From contig JAFMCM010000013.1 of NCBI GenBank assembly GCA_017857755.1, forward strand, positions 1 to 39,698: a stretch of 39,698 bases of DNA. The letters are read 5' to 3'. Position 1 is the first letter of the stretch, and each line of letters opens with the position of its first letter. The translations under genes and the position numbers were made by a program. This document shows positions 1 through 9,101 of the stretch, piece by piece. The DNA is from Methylophilaceae bacterium (GTDB taxonomy: Bacteria > Pseudomonadota > Gammaproteobacteria > Burkholderiales > Methylophilaceae). The notes under the pieces were generated by a model. The model was given only the letters and a program-made list of their open reading frames with translations, was not told the origin of the DNA and did no database searches.

Positions 1-54
1 ACCCCGTATGCTTCCTTAGCAGGGAAGTGCCTTCGACCACTCGGCCAGCTCTCC
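1..54 (-). tRNA. tRNA-Ser (anticodon GCU), 3' part cut by window edge
   Basis: Read on the minus strand, the sequence starts GGAGAGCTGGCCGAGTGG, the usual 5' end of a bacterial serine tRNA. It continues through a D-arm into an anticodon stem CTTCC/GGAAG around the loop CTGCTAA. The anticodon is therefore GCT, which reads AGC and AGU serine codons. The long variable arm, T-arm and acceptor 3' strand lie beyond position 1. The gene sits downstream of lysC on the same strand but appears to have its own promoter in the gap. Confidence 0.93.
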
Positions 55-89
55 GTTTTACAGCTTATTTAGTACTTTACAAGGGCGCG

Positions 90-118
90 ATATTACGCGA
101 AACCCGTATTAAAATCAA
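90..118 (-). promoter_or_regulatory. Candidate sigma-70 promoter for tRNA-Ser, GC-rich discriminator
   Basis: On the minus strand TTGATT (113-118) and TAATAT (90-95) are separated by exactly 17 nt. Each matches the consensus at 4 of 6 positions. CGCGCCC (83-89) follows directly, and such GC-rich discriminators are typical of stable-RNA promoters under stringent control. Transcription would start near 82-84, about 30 nt before the tRNA. It lies just past the lysC stop, so the tRNA need not depend on lysC read-through. This is a by-eye match only. Confidence 0.5.
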
Positions 119-145
119 TGAAAAAATGCAAAGTTGAGTTGAATG

Positions 146-1381
146 CTAGGCAGTTTCGAGCTCAAATGCTTGATGGAGTACGCGTACGGCTGGTTCCATA
201 TACTTTTCTTCGATGACAACTGCAATTTTGATTTCGCTGGTTGAGATCATTTGTATGTTGATGCCTTCTTCAGAGAGTGTTCTGAACATCTGACTTGCGA
301 TGCCAACGTGTGAACGCATCCCCACACCAACGATTGAGACTTTAGCAATGTTGTCGTCACCTTTTATCTCACGCGCGTGTATCTTTGCTTGTACTTTGTC
401 GCGAAGGATGGCGAGTGCTTTGCTCATTTCGTTTTTGTGAACGGTAAAGGTAAAGTCTGTGGTGCCATCAGCGCCTTGGTTTTGAATAATCATATCCACA
501 TCAATGTTGGCATCCGCAATTGGGCCTAAGATTTGATAAGCAATGCCTGGGGTGTCGGGTACGCCTAATATGATTACTTTTGCTTCATCACGGTTAAACG
601 CGATGCCAGAAATGAGTGGGTTTTCCATGTTGTTGTCCTTGCTGTCTTCTTCGAATGTAATCAGTGTGCCTTCGCCTTCGTCTTGGAAGCTTGAAAGGAC
701 ACGTAATTTTACTTTATATTTGCCAGCAAACTCGACTGAGCGTGTTTGTAGCACTTTGCTGCCTTGGGAGGCGAGCTCTAACATTTCTTCAAAGGTAATT
801 TTGTCTAGGCGCCTTGCTTCTGGGACGATGCGTGGGTCGGTGGTGTAGACGCCATCAACATCGGTGTAGATTTGACATTCATCAGCTTTGAGTGCTGCAG
901 CTAAGGCAACCCCAGTGGTGTCAGAGCCGCCACGGCCTAATGTTGTAATATTGCCTTGCGCATCGCAGCCTTGAAAGCCTGCGACGACAACGATATATCC
1001 TTCAGCTAAATCTTTTTGCATATTGTGACCATCAATATTGATGATGCGGGCTTTACCATGCGATTCGTCGGTCAAGATTTTGACTTGTGAGCCAGTGTAA
1101 CTTTTCGCTTTGTAGCCTAGTTCTTGTAAGGCGAGACAGGTCATGCCGATGGTCACTTGCTCGCCAGTGGATACAATGACATCGAGTTCGCGCGGGTTAG
1201 GGTTTGGCGTGATTTCTTGGGCGAGCGCTATTAAGCGATTGGTTTCACCTGACATCGCGGAAACAACTACGACAATTTGATGCCCTTTTTGCTTAAAGCG
1301 CCCAACGCGGTTTGCTAGGCTGCGAATGCGGTCTGCATTTGCGACCGATGTGCCACCATATTTTTGTACGATTAATGCCAT
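146..1381 (-). CDS. lysC: Aspartate kinase
   Basis: Phosphorylates L-aspartate with ATP to 4-phospho-L-aspartate, the committed step toward lysine, threonine, methionine and diaminopimelate. The 411-residue protein begins with the amino-acid kinase signature KYGGTSVAN (residues 8-16). The GRGGSDTTG loop lies near 150 and YTDVDGVYTTDPRIVP near 170-190. The last ~145 residues form two ACT domains (GIAYQILGPIADANIDVDMI; then VGVGMRSHVGIASQMFRTL), the usual lysine/threonine feedback module. The length fits the monofunctional class. It is the last protein gene of the run recA-recX-alaS-lysC, 23 nt after alaS, so co-transcription is likely. In some bacteria an internal start gives a separate regulatory subunit; I did not find a clear internal ribosome site here. 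Confidence 0.97.
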   Translation of the reverse strand: MALIVQKYGGTSVANADRIRSLANRVGRFKQKGHQIVVVVSAMSGETNRLIALAQEITPNPNPRELDVIVSTGEQVTIGMTCLALQELGYKAKSYTGSQVKILTDESHGKARIINIDGHNMQKDLAEGYIVVVAGFQGCDAQGNITTLGRGGSDTTGVALAAALKADECQIYTDVDGVYTTDPRIVPEARRLDKITFEEMLELASQGSKVLQTRSVEFAGKYKVKLRVLSSFQDEGEGTLITFEEDSKDNNMENPLISGIAFNRDEAKVIILGVPDTPGIAYQILGPIADANIDVDMIIQNQGADGTTDFTFTVHKNEMSKALAILRDKVQAKIHAREIKGDDNIAKVSIVGVGMRSHVGIASQMFRTLSEEGINIQMISTSEIKIAVVIEEKYMEPAVRVLHQAFELETA

Positions 1382-1404
1382 GATTTTTGTGTGTTCAATT
1401 TCTG

Positions 1405-4044
1405 TTAGTGTGATGTTTTTTGTTTAATCCAGTCGTGTACGCTGGCTAATGCTTGTGGTAATTGACTGGCGTCAGAGCCTCCAGCCATGGCCATATCTGG
1501 TTTGCCGCCACCTTTGCCGCCGACCTGCGAGGCAACGTGGTTGACGAGTTCGCCTGCTTTTAAGGCGGGAATTAAGTTTTTGCTGATGCCCGCTGCGATG
1601 CTGACTTTGCCATCATTGACACTGGCTAGGACAATGGCTGCTGATGGCAGTTTATCTTTTAGTTTGTCCATGGTTTCGCGTAAGGTGTTGGCATCGGCAC
1701 CTTCTAGGGTGGCGGCCAACACTTGGATACCGTTAATCTCGACTGCTTGTGTGGCTAAATCATCACCTTGTGAAGAGGCTAGTTTACCTTTTGCTGATGC
1801 GAGTTCACGTTCTAAGCTTTTTAGCTGCTCTAAGATGCTATTTACGCGGGTTGGAACTTCTGCATTAAGGACTTTTAATGTCCCCGCTACGCCACCTAAG
1901 GTGGTTTCCATATTTTGCATATATTCTAGCGCATTTAGGGCGGTTACCGCTTCAACACGACGAACGCCTGAAGCTACACCGCCTTCTGCGACGATGCTAA
2001 ATAATCCAATGTCACCAGTGCGCTGAACGTGGGTGCCGCCGCAAAGCTCGATGGATGAGCCGATGTCTAATACTCGTACTTCTTCGCCGTACTTCTCGCC
2101 AAATAACATCATGGCCCCAGTCTCTTTTGCCGCTTCAATGTTCATGACACGTGCTTGCGTTGCACGATTGTCAAAAATTTCTGTATTGACGATGCGCTCA
2201 ACTTGGCGAATTTGTTCGTTGGTCATGGGGGCATGATGGACAAAGTCAAACCGGGTTTTTTCGGTATCGACTAAACTGCCTTTTTGTTGCACGTGCTCGC
2301 CCAATACTTCACGAAGTGCTTTGTGCATCAAGTGGGTTGCTGAGTGGTTGCGCATTGTGGCGGTACGCGCTGGTATATTGACTTGAGCGCTTAACGTGTC
2401 ACCCACTTTTAATGTCCCTGTTTTGACAATGCCATGGTGACCAAACACGCTGGCTTGCACTTTTTGTGTGTCTTCAACAGCAAATAAGCCAGCGCTTGCT
2501 TTAAGCTCGCCTGAGTCGCCAATTTGACCGCCGGATTCTGCATAAAAAGGCGTGTTATCTAAAATAACCACACCTTGGTCACCTTCAGCCAGTTGATTGA
2601 CGGCAATGCTATCTTTGTATAATGCTGTGATGGTGCTGTTGGTTGCTAAGTGCTCATAACCGTGAAAAGTGGTGGCGATGCCATCATATTCTAGATTGGT
2701 CGCCATTTTGAATTTGCCTGCTGAGCGGGCTTGTTGTTTTTGACGGGCCATTGCAGCATCAAAGCCAGCTGTATCGACAGCAACACCACGTTCACGACAA
2801 ATGTCAGCTGTTAAATCCAGTGGGAAGCCATATGTATCGTGCAGTTTGAATGCTGTTTCACCATTAAAAATGCCTTTGGTTGCTTTGAGTTCGGCTTCTA
2901 GGATAGACATGCCGTTTTCTATTGTTTCAAAAAAGCGTTCTTCTTCTTGTTTGAGGGTTGCTGCTATCCGCTTTTGCTCGCTGACTAGTTCAGGATAAGC
3001 TTGACCCATTTCAGCGACTAAATCTGCTAGCATTAGGTAGAAAAATGCTTTGCGCGCACCTAGTTTGTAACCATGACGGATTGCGCGGCGAATGATGCGG
3101 CGCAGCACATAACCACGCCCTTCATTGCCAGGGATTACGCCATCTGCGATTAAAAATGAACATGCACGGATGTGGTCGGCTAATACTTTTAGGCTAGGAT
3201 TATCTAAATCGGTTGTTTTGGTTTCGCGCGATGCGGCTGCAATGAGTTTGGTAAAACAGTCAATTTCGTAGTTTGCATGCACGCCTTGTAAGATGGCAGA
3301 GATGCGCTCCAAGCCCATACCAGTGTCAACCGATGGTTTTGGTAGTGGATGCATCACACCTGCATCGTCGCGGTTGTATTGCATAAAAACATTGTTCCAG
3401 ATTTCGATAAAGCGGTCGCCATCTTCTTCTGGACTGCCTGGAGGGCCACCTGCAATATGAGCGCCATGGTCATAAAAAATTTCAGAGCAAGGGCCGCAAG
3501 GTCCAGTATCTCCCATCATCCAAAAGTTATCCGAGGCGTAACGTGCGCCCTTGTTGTCGCCAATGCGGATGATTTTTTCGGCAGGCACACCAATTTCTTT
3601 TAGCCAGATGTCATAAGCTTCATCATCTTCGGCATAGACGGTGACGAGCAACTTCTCCGTTGGTAGTTGGTAAACTTCGGTGAGTAATTCCCAAGCGTAT
3701 TTGATGGCGTCGCGTTTAAAGTAGTCACCAAAACTGAAGTTGCCGAGCATTTCAAAGAAGGTGTGATGACGAGCGGTGTAGCCCACATTTTCTAAGTCAT
3801 TGTGTTTGCCGCCAGCACGAACACATTTTTGACTGGTGGTTGCTCGCTTATATGCGCGTTTATCAAAGCCTAAAAATACGTCTTTGAACTGATTCATCCC
3901 AGCGTTGGTAAACAGTAGCGTAGGGTCATCATGCGGGACGAGTGAGCTTGATGCGATCTGCGTGTGGCCTTTGGAAACAAAAAAGTCTAGAAAGGCTTTT
4001 CTAATCTCATTGCTGCTGGGCTTATTACTTAATTTAATCGTCAT
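1405..4044 (-). CDS. alaS: Alanine--tRNA ligase
   Basis: Charges tRNA-Ala in the cytoplasm and edits mischarged Ser and Gly. The 879-residue length is normal for a full bacterial enzyme. The class II catalytic core holds motif 2 in [20 protein letters not shown] (around residue 95). The editing domain has [11 protein letters not shown] near 565-575 and CGGTH near 670, which supply its zinc ligands. A coiled stretch ([18 protein letters not shown]) leads to the C-Ala domain ending in [15 protein letters not shown]. It overlaps the end of recX by 11 nt, which suggests translational coupling in the recA-recX-alaS run. No expected domain appears missing. Confidence 0.98.
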   Translation of the reverse strand: MTIKLSNKPSSNEIRKAFLDFFVSKGHTQIASSSLVPHDDPTLLFTNAGMNQFKDVFLGFDKRAYKRATTSQKCVRAGGKHNDLENVGYTARHHTFFEMLGNFSFGDYFKRDAIKYAWELLTEVYQLPTEKLLVTVYAEDDEAYDIWLKEIGVPAEKIIRIGDNKGARYASDNFWMMGDTGPCGPCSEIFYDHGAHIAGGPPGSPEEDGDRFIEIWNNVFMQYNRDDAGVMHPLPKPSVDTGMGLERISAILQGVHANYEIDCFTKLIAAASRETKTTDLDNPSLKVLADHIRACSFLIADGVIPGNEGRGYVLRRIIRRAIRHGYKLGARKAFFYLMLADLVAEMGQAYPELVSEQKRIAATLKQEEERFFETIENGMSILEAELKATKGIFNGETAFKLHDTYGFPLDLTADICRERGVAVDTAGFDAAMARQKQQARSAGKFKMATNLEYDGIATTFHGYEHLATNSTITALYKDSIAVNQLAEGDQGVVILDNTPFYAESGGQIGDSGELKASAGLFAVEDTQKVQASVFGHHGIVKTGTLKVGDTLSAQVNIPARTATMRNHSATHLMHKALREVLGEHVQQKGSLVDTEKTRFDFVHHAPMTNEQIRQVERIVNTEIFDNRATQARVMNIEAAKETGAMMLFGEKYGEEVRVLDIGSSIELCGGTHVQRTGDIGLFSIVAEGGVASGVRRVEAVTALNALEYMQNMETTLGGVAGTLKVLNAEVPTRVNSILEQLKSLERELASAKGKLASSQGDDLATQAVEINGIQVLAATLEGADANTLRETMDKLKDKLPSAAIVLASVNDGKVSIAAGISKNLIPALKAGELVNHVASQVGGKGGGKPDMAMAGGSDASQLPQALASVHDWIKQKTSH

Positions 4045-4490
4045 TATCTTGTTTGCTCAGTACTTTTTTAATGGTGTCGAATCCAAAACCTCGGCTTTGT
4101 AAGAATCGCGCTTGTTTTGCCCATTCATTACGGTCCGTTGCTACTTGTTTAAATTTCTTGCGCCAAACTTCGGTCGCATGTTCTAGTTCATGGTTTTTAA
4201 TTTCAGAAACGGCTTGTGCAATTAACGCGTCTGCAACGCCTTTTTCTCTTAATTCATTTGCTACTTTTGCACTGCCAAATTTTACTTTTCTGGCTTGGAT
4301 GATTTGTTCGGTGAACCGCGCATCAGAAAGCCAACCACGGGCTTGAAAATCAGCTAGTAGCACGGCAATATCATCGCTTTCATCTGCATAAGCTTTTAGT
4401 TTTTGCCCCAACTCCATGACCGAATATTCACGTTTGCCTAAATACTCAAGCGCACGTTGCCGCAAGGATTTTACAGGGGCATTTTTCAGA

Positions 4491-4519
<29 letters not shown>
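4034..4519 (-). CDS. recX: Regulatory protein RecX
   Basis: RecX binds RecA filaments and dampens RecA activity. The protein has the small three-helix repeats of the family: [20 protein letters not shown], then [23 protein letters not shown], and a C-terminal copy with [21 protein letters not shown]. The longest frame (161 residues, close to the ~165 of E. coli RecX) begins with TTG at 4517-4519 inside recA. A GTG at 4499-4501 is an alternative start, giving 155 residues. Neither has a clean ribosome site, so the start is uncertain. The overlap with recA (up to 29 nt) and with alaS points to co-translation with its target's mRNA. Confidence 0.9.
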
Positions 4520-5522
<1,003 letters not shown>

Positions 5523-5557
5523 GTGCTTTTTACCTTTGTAAGTGCGACGTTAATTAA

Positions 5558-5575
5558 CTTGTAATTATTTCACAG
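5558..5575 (-). promoter_or_regulatory. Weak LexA-box-like dyad upstream of recA
   Basis: The gap upstream of recA contains CTGT-(9 nt)-ACAA on the minus strand. It resembles the proteobacterial LexA operator CTGT-N8-ACAG, but the spacer is one base too long and the last base differs. It lies about 35 nt before the recA start, where an SOS operator would be expected. A poor -10-like element (AATAAT) overlaps it. Apart from this dyad I see nothing notable in 5523-5663. Confidence 0.25.
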
Positions 5576-5663
5576 TTTGCTATTAAAAGTAAGCGTTAAG
5601 CTGATGCGATGTGCTGTTTTCCTTGTGTAAAAAGTGCTGGTTAATGTGCTGTCGCTTCGACCG

Positions 5664-6152
5664 TTATTGCGATTGTATTAAGGCGATTAATCCGTTTAGT
5701 AATTGAATCACAGATTGATGGCGGATGGCTTGCCGATTGCCTGTGAAATGATGGGTGATGGTGGTAACTGGCTGGTTTTTAATGGCATAGGCAAAGCAAA
5801 CAGTGCCGACAGGTTTGTCGGCCGAACCGCCTGCTGGCCCAGCAATGCCAGTAATGCTAGCAGCAAGATTAGCCTGACTATGGTTGAGGGCGCCTGCGAC
5901 CATTTCGCTTGCGGTTTGTTCGCTCACTGCGCCATATTGGTTTAAAGTCGCTTCCGAAACGCCGAGCATGGATTGTTTTGCTGCATTGCTATAGGTAATA
6001 AAGCCATTTTCAAACCAAGCAGAACTGCCTGCGATATCGGTGATGGTGGCTGAAGCCAAACCACCCGTGCAAGATTCTGCTAAAGCGAGTGTGTAACGCT
6101 TTGCTTTTAATAGGTCGCCGATTTGCGTACTAAGCTTGATTAAGTCATCCAT
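5664..6152 (-). CDS. pncC: Nicotinamide-nucleotide amidase, CinA C-terminal domain type
   Basis: Deamidates nicotinamide mononucleotide to nicotinic acid mononucleotide, recycling the NMN released by NAD-dependent DNA ligase. It matches the stand-alone CinA C-terminal domain (as in E. coli PncC/YgaD) with ALAESCTGGLASATITDIAG near the N-terminus, then GFITYSNAAKQSMLGV, YGAVSEQTASEM and ASITGIAGPAGGS. I place the start at the ATG 6150-6152. It is preceded by GGGGGC and gives MDDLIKLSTQIG; a longer frame would begin at GTG 6162-6164. The gene overlaps pgpA by 13 nt and precedes recA, a recurring cinA-recA neighbourhood. The N-terminal MoCF-like CinA domain is absent. Confidence 0.92.
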   Translation of the reverse strand: MDDLIKLSTQIGDLLKAKRYTLALAESCTGGLASATITDIAGSSAWFENGFITYSNAAKQSMLGVSEATLNQYGAVSEQTASEMVAGALNHSQANLAASITGIAGPAGGSADKPVGTVCFAYAIKNQPVTTITHHFTGNRQAIRHQSVIQLLNGLIALIQSQ

Positions 6153-6619
6153 AACAGCCCCCACATAATGAACATTGCGTAGAAAGCGGCGAGTAAGTCA
6201 TCCAACATAACGCCAAAGCCGCCTTTGAGTTTGGCATCGCATTGTCTAATCGGGAAGGGTTTCCAGATATCAAATAGTCGAAACAAGCCAAAAGCGAGCA
6301 ACCACCATGGCCACGCTTTGGGTGTGATGGTCAGTACCAACATCATCGCCACGATTTCATCCCAAACAATACTGCCGTGGTCGCTATCGCCCAAGGCTTT
6401 ACCCGTTAAGGCACACAGGTAAATGCCAATCAAAAAGCTGATGGTAATGATGCATAATTGCAGGGTCATGCTGTAAGGACTAATTAAGTAATATAAGGGC
6501 AATCCAATGATGGTGCCAAAAGTGCCAGGTGCTTTGGGGGTAAGACCACTTCCAAAGCCTAGGGCTATGAAATGTGCAGGGTGGGCCAGTAAGAATTGCG
6601 TGTTAGGTTGTTTTGACAT
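6140..6619 (-). CDS. pgpA: Phosphatidylglycerophosphatase A
   Basis: Inner-membrane phosphatase that makes phosphatidylglycerol from phosphatidylglycerol phosphate. The 159-residue protein has the PgpA signature FGSGLTPKAPGTFGTIIGLP near residues 18-37 and a conserved acidic segment (VWDEIVAMM, about 85-93). Further features are FRLFDIWKPFPI and MLDDLLAAFYAM near the C-terminus, with several hydrophobic helices between. It lies 8 nt after thiL, a common betaproteobacterial pair, and overlaps pncC, so thiL-pgpA-pncC is probably one transcript. Confidence 0.95.
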   Translation of the reverse strand: MSKQPNTQFLLAHPAHFIALGFGSGLTPKAPGTFGTIIGLPLYYLISPYSMTLQLCIITISFLIGIYLCALTGKALGDSDHGSIVWDEIVAMMLVLTITPKAWPWWLLAFGLFRLFDIWKPFPIRQCDAKLKGGFGVMLDDLLAAFYAMFIMWGLLWMT

Positions 6620-6627
6620 GGCTTGGA

Positions 6628-7590
6628 TTAGAAATGTTGGTATCCCATGGATTGTAGATTAAGCGCTTTGTTTTCTAGGGTCACAGTGAGCTTGCCTGTT
6701 GCATTGGTTTGACCAATGCGGGTAAGTTTGATGGACAGTTGTTGCGCCAATGCGCCAATCGCTGTGCGTTGATGAGGGGCGGCGGTAAAGCAAAGTTCAT
6801 AATCATCACCGCCCGCTAAAATTGCGTGTTGCATATGGGTTTCTTTGAGGTGCATTTTGCTGTTTGCACTGCAAGGCAGGTCTTCTAATTGCAGGGCTGC
6901 TCCCATTGAGTGGGTTACATTTGATGCCTGTAGGATATGACTTAAATCGGCAAGTACGCCGTCAGAAATGTCAATACAGCTATGTGCAATGTTGGTTAAG
7001 GCGCAGCCAAGCATGACGCGTGGTTGTGGTTGATGGAGGGCAGCTAAGCAAGTGGCAAGCGTTTTTTCATCTAGCGTCAGCTTTTGTTGTAAGTGCATCA
7101 ATCCCAAATTAGCGTTTCCGAGCTCACCACTAACCCAAATGTCATCGCCTAATTGTGCCTGCGTTCGTTTGAGTGCTTTGCCTGTTGGTACTTCACCCAT
7201 GATGGTGATGCTGATGTTTAATGGGCCGCGTGTGGTGTCACCGCCGATTAAATCCACATTAAATTGCGTTGCACAGTCAAAAAAACCGCGAGAAAAAGCC
7301 TGTAGCCAAGCTGGATTAACGTCAGGTAAGGCAATGGCCAGCGTTGCCCACTTGGGATTAGCGCCCATTGCCGCCATGTCTGAAATATTGACTGCCAGTG
7401 CTTTCCAGCCGATATCATAAGGGTTGGCGTTGGCAAAAAAATGCGTGTCTGCTAGCGACATATCAGTCGATATGGCTAAGGTGTGGCCATCCGAAACGTG
7501 AATAAGCGCCGCATCATCGCCTATGCCTAATGTCGTGTGTGCAGTGGGGCGGTCGAAGTAGCCTTTAATAAGCTGGAATTCAGATAACAT
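6628..7590 (-). CDS. thiL: Thiamine-monophosphate kinase
   Basis: Phosphorylates thiamine monophosphate to thiamine pyrophosphate, the active cofactor. The 320-residue protein shows the PurM/ThiL-type ATP-binding series: GIGDDAALI (22-30), ISTDMSLADTHF, VNISDMAAMGANP, LIGGDTTRGPL, CIDISDGVLADL and LAGGDDYELCFT. These aspartates bind the magnesium ions and ATP. The length is normal. It begins 122 nt after mog and is followed at once by pgpA. I saw no THI-box riboswitch upstream, which is expected for a salvage or last-step enzyme. Confidence 0.96.
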   Translation of the reverse strand: MLSEFQLIKGYFDRPTAHTTLGIGDDAALIHVSDGHTLAISTDMSLADTHFFANANPYDIGWKALAVNISDMAAMGANPKWATLAIALPDVNPAWLQAFSRGFFDCATQFNVDLIGGDTTRGPLNISITIMGEVPTGKALKRTQAQLGDDIWVSGELGNANLGLMHLQQKLTLDEKTLATCLAALHQPQPRVMLGCALTNIAHSCIDISDGVLADLSHILQASNVTHSMGAALQLEDLPCSANSKMHLKETHMQHAILAGGDDYELCFTAAPHQRTAIGALAQQLSIKLTRIGQTNATGKLTVTLENKALNLQSMGYQHF

Positions 7591-7705
7591 GGCGACTTTT
7601 TAAGTTCCGTAGCGTTTGATGGACGGTCAAGACAGGTAACAATACACCAGTTGCAGTCGTCATACGGGCATAACAGTTGGCCGCAAGAGTGAAGTAAACG
7701 GGCAT
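7580..7705 (-). CDS. Possible 41-residue small ORF between mog and thiL
   Basis: An ATG at 7703-7705, 7 nt after the mog stop, opens a 41-codon frame whose TGA overlaps the thiL start by 11 nt. The product would begin MPVYFTLAANCYARM and end NLKSRHVI, with a mildly hydrophobic middle. The tight fit is what a coupled small gene would show. However, there is no convincing ribosome site, and a second frame that continues mog past its stop is also open here. I do not recognise the protein. The stretch may equally be leader DNA with a thiL promoter. Confidence 0.18.
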   Translation of the reverse strand: MPVYFTLAANCYARMTTATGVLLPVLTVHQTLRNLKSRHVI

Positions 7706-7712
7706 AAACGTC

Positions 7713-8288
7713 TTATTTCCTCTTGGGGCGAAAGGCAGCAACAATAGGTGCATTTGTTTCAATAAGAGGCGCACCAATTAAATCCAAACAATAAGGTACT
7801 GCGGCAAAAATGCCGTGTACGCTGGTGTTGCCAGCATCATCTTTTAAGCCTTCTAATGTTTGTGCAATTGCTTTGGGCTGCCCTGGTAAATTAATGATGA
7901 GACATTGTTGACGAATGACCGCGACTTGACGCGATAAGATGGCGGTCGGCACAAAATTTAAGCTAATTTGGCGCATTTGCTCGCCAAAGCCAGGCATGAC
8001 TTTGTCAGCAACAGCTAGGGTGGCCTCGGGCGTAACGTCGCGGATTGCTGGCCCTGTGCCGCCAGTGGTGAGTATTAAGTGGCAGTTTTGGTCATCAACT
8101 AAATCAATCAGCGTTTTTTCAATTGTCGCTTGCTCGTCTGCAATTAAGCGTTTTTCCAGCGTGAACGCAGTTTTTAATGCCTTCTTTAGCCACGTCTCTA
8201 AACTAGGAATTCCTTGGTCGTCATAAACGCCTTGAGTCGCTCTGTCACTAATAGAGACTAAGCCAATTTTAATTATTTTTTCTTGCAT
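7713..8288 (-). CDS. mog: Molybdopterin adenylyltransferase (Mog/MogA type)
   Basis: Adenylates molybdopterin before molybdate insertion in molybdenum cofactor synthesis. The 191 residues carry the MoCF_biosynth fold: GLVSISDRATQGVYDDQGIP at residues 9-28, CHLILTTGGTGPAIRDVTPE near 70-88, and CLIINLPGQPKAIAQTLEG near 128-146. The opening SISDR...YDDQGIP and the length point to Mog rather than the shorter MoaB. No other cofactor gene for molybdenum is in the window. It is divergent from the PDZ protein gene and upstream of thiL. Confidence 0.92.
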   Translation of the reverse strand: MQEKIIKIGLVSISDRATQGVYDDQGIPSLETWLKKALKTAFTLEKRLIADEQATIEKTLIDLVDDQNCHLILTTGGTGPAIRDVTPEATLAVADKVMPGFGEQMRQISLNFVPTAILSRQVAVIRQQCLIINLPGQPKAIAQTLEGLKDDAGNTSVHGIFAAVPYCLDLIGAPLIETNAPIVAAFRPKRK

Positions 8289-8362
8289 ATGAATTGTTTG
8301 TTCAATATTGTGTCAATAGGGGAGGTTAGATTATAACGACAATTTTTGAAGGACTAGAAACT

Positions 8363-9091
8363 ATGATAAAAAAAATGATGGGTGTGGCTTTGCTGGCGTT
8401 GAGTATTCAAGCCGTTCAAGCCGCTGATAACCTATATCAGACGCATTATAAAGAGCAAAATAATGGGGGGTTAAAGTCCTTACAAGCACATCCAGACACT
8501 AAAATGTATGTGAGCAATCATTTTGATGATGACAACATCGCCATGCTGGAAGATGGTTATGACATGATGGGTAGTAGTGGTTTTGAGTCTGGCAGTATTG
8601 CGCCACATCTAGCATTAGAGCATGCAATGTCAATCAAAGCAGATGTTGTGTTGGTTTATAGTAAGTATGCCGCTAAGCAGTCGCCTTTTTCAAAGCTAGA
8701 TATGATTAAAGAGGCAGCAAAGACCACAGGCGAAGTTGATGCTGAATCAATGAAAGTCGAAGAGGTTTACAAATATTATGCGAGTTATTGGGCCAAGTTG
8801 CCGATGCCATTGCTTGGCTTACATGTGATTAAGTTAAAGCATAAGGATAAAAACAGTGGCGCTTTTGTAGAAGATGATGGTTTAAAAGTGCTGGCCGTTA
8901 TTAAGGGTTCTGCTGCGTTTAAAGCAGGCTTGAAACGTGGGGATGTATTGTTAAGTATTGCAGGCGCTTCTGTGCAAACACCTGCACAGCTTTCGCAGGC
9001 CGTGGTGAAAAACAAAGGTAAAGAAGTTAAGATTACTTACACACGCGATGATGTTAGCGCGACAGCTCAAGCCATGCTTAGGGCGCAATAA
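8363..9091 (+). CDS. Secreted PDZ-domain protein of unknown function
   Basis: The 242-residue protein starts with a signal peptide (MIKKMMGVALLALSIQAVQA, cut before ADN). A middle region follows containing MLEDGYDMMGSSGFES, then ADVVLVYSKYA and the aromatic run YKYYASYWAKLPMP. The last ~75 residues are a PDZ domain (VIKGSAAFKAGLKRGDVLLS, then PAQLSQAVV). There is no protease, kinase or other catalytic motif, so it is not a truncated DegP. The middle region resembles other periplasmic PDZ proteins with the same DGY...ADVVLVYSKY...YYA pattern, for which I know no proven role. AAGGA sits about 8 nt before the ATG. It is divergent from mog and convergent with nhaD. A scaffold or chaperone role in the periplasm is only a guess. 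Confidence 0.85.
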   Translation: MIKKMMGVALLALSIQAVQAADNLYQTHYKEQNNGGLKSLQAHPDTKMYVSNHFDDDNIAMLEDGYDMMGSSGFESGSIAPHLALEHAMSIKADVVLVYSKYAAKQSPFSKLDMIKEAAKTTGEVDAESMKVEEVYKYYASYWAKLPMPLLGLHVIKLKHKDKNSGAFVEDDGLKVLAVIKGSAAFKAGLKRGDVLLSIAGASVQTPAQLSQAVVKNKGKEVKITYTRDDVSATAQAMLRAQ

Positions 9092-9101
9092 GTACAGTTG
9101 C

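Noticed and set aside
1487-2026. 179-codon open frame on the plus strand
   Set aside because: It lies fully antisense to alaS, whose frame is strongly conserved; it has no recognisable domain and looks like a codon-bias shadow.
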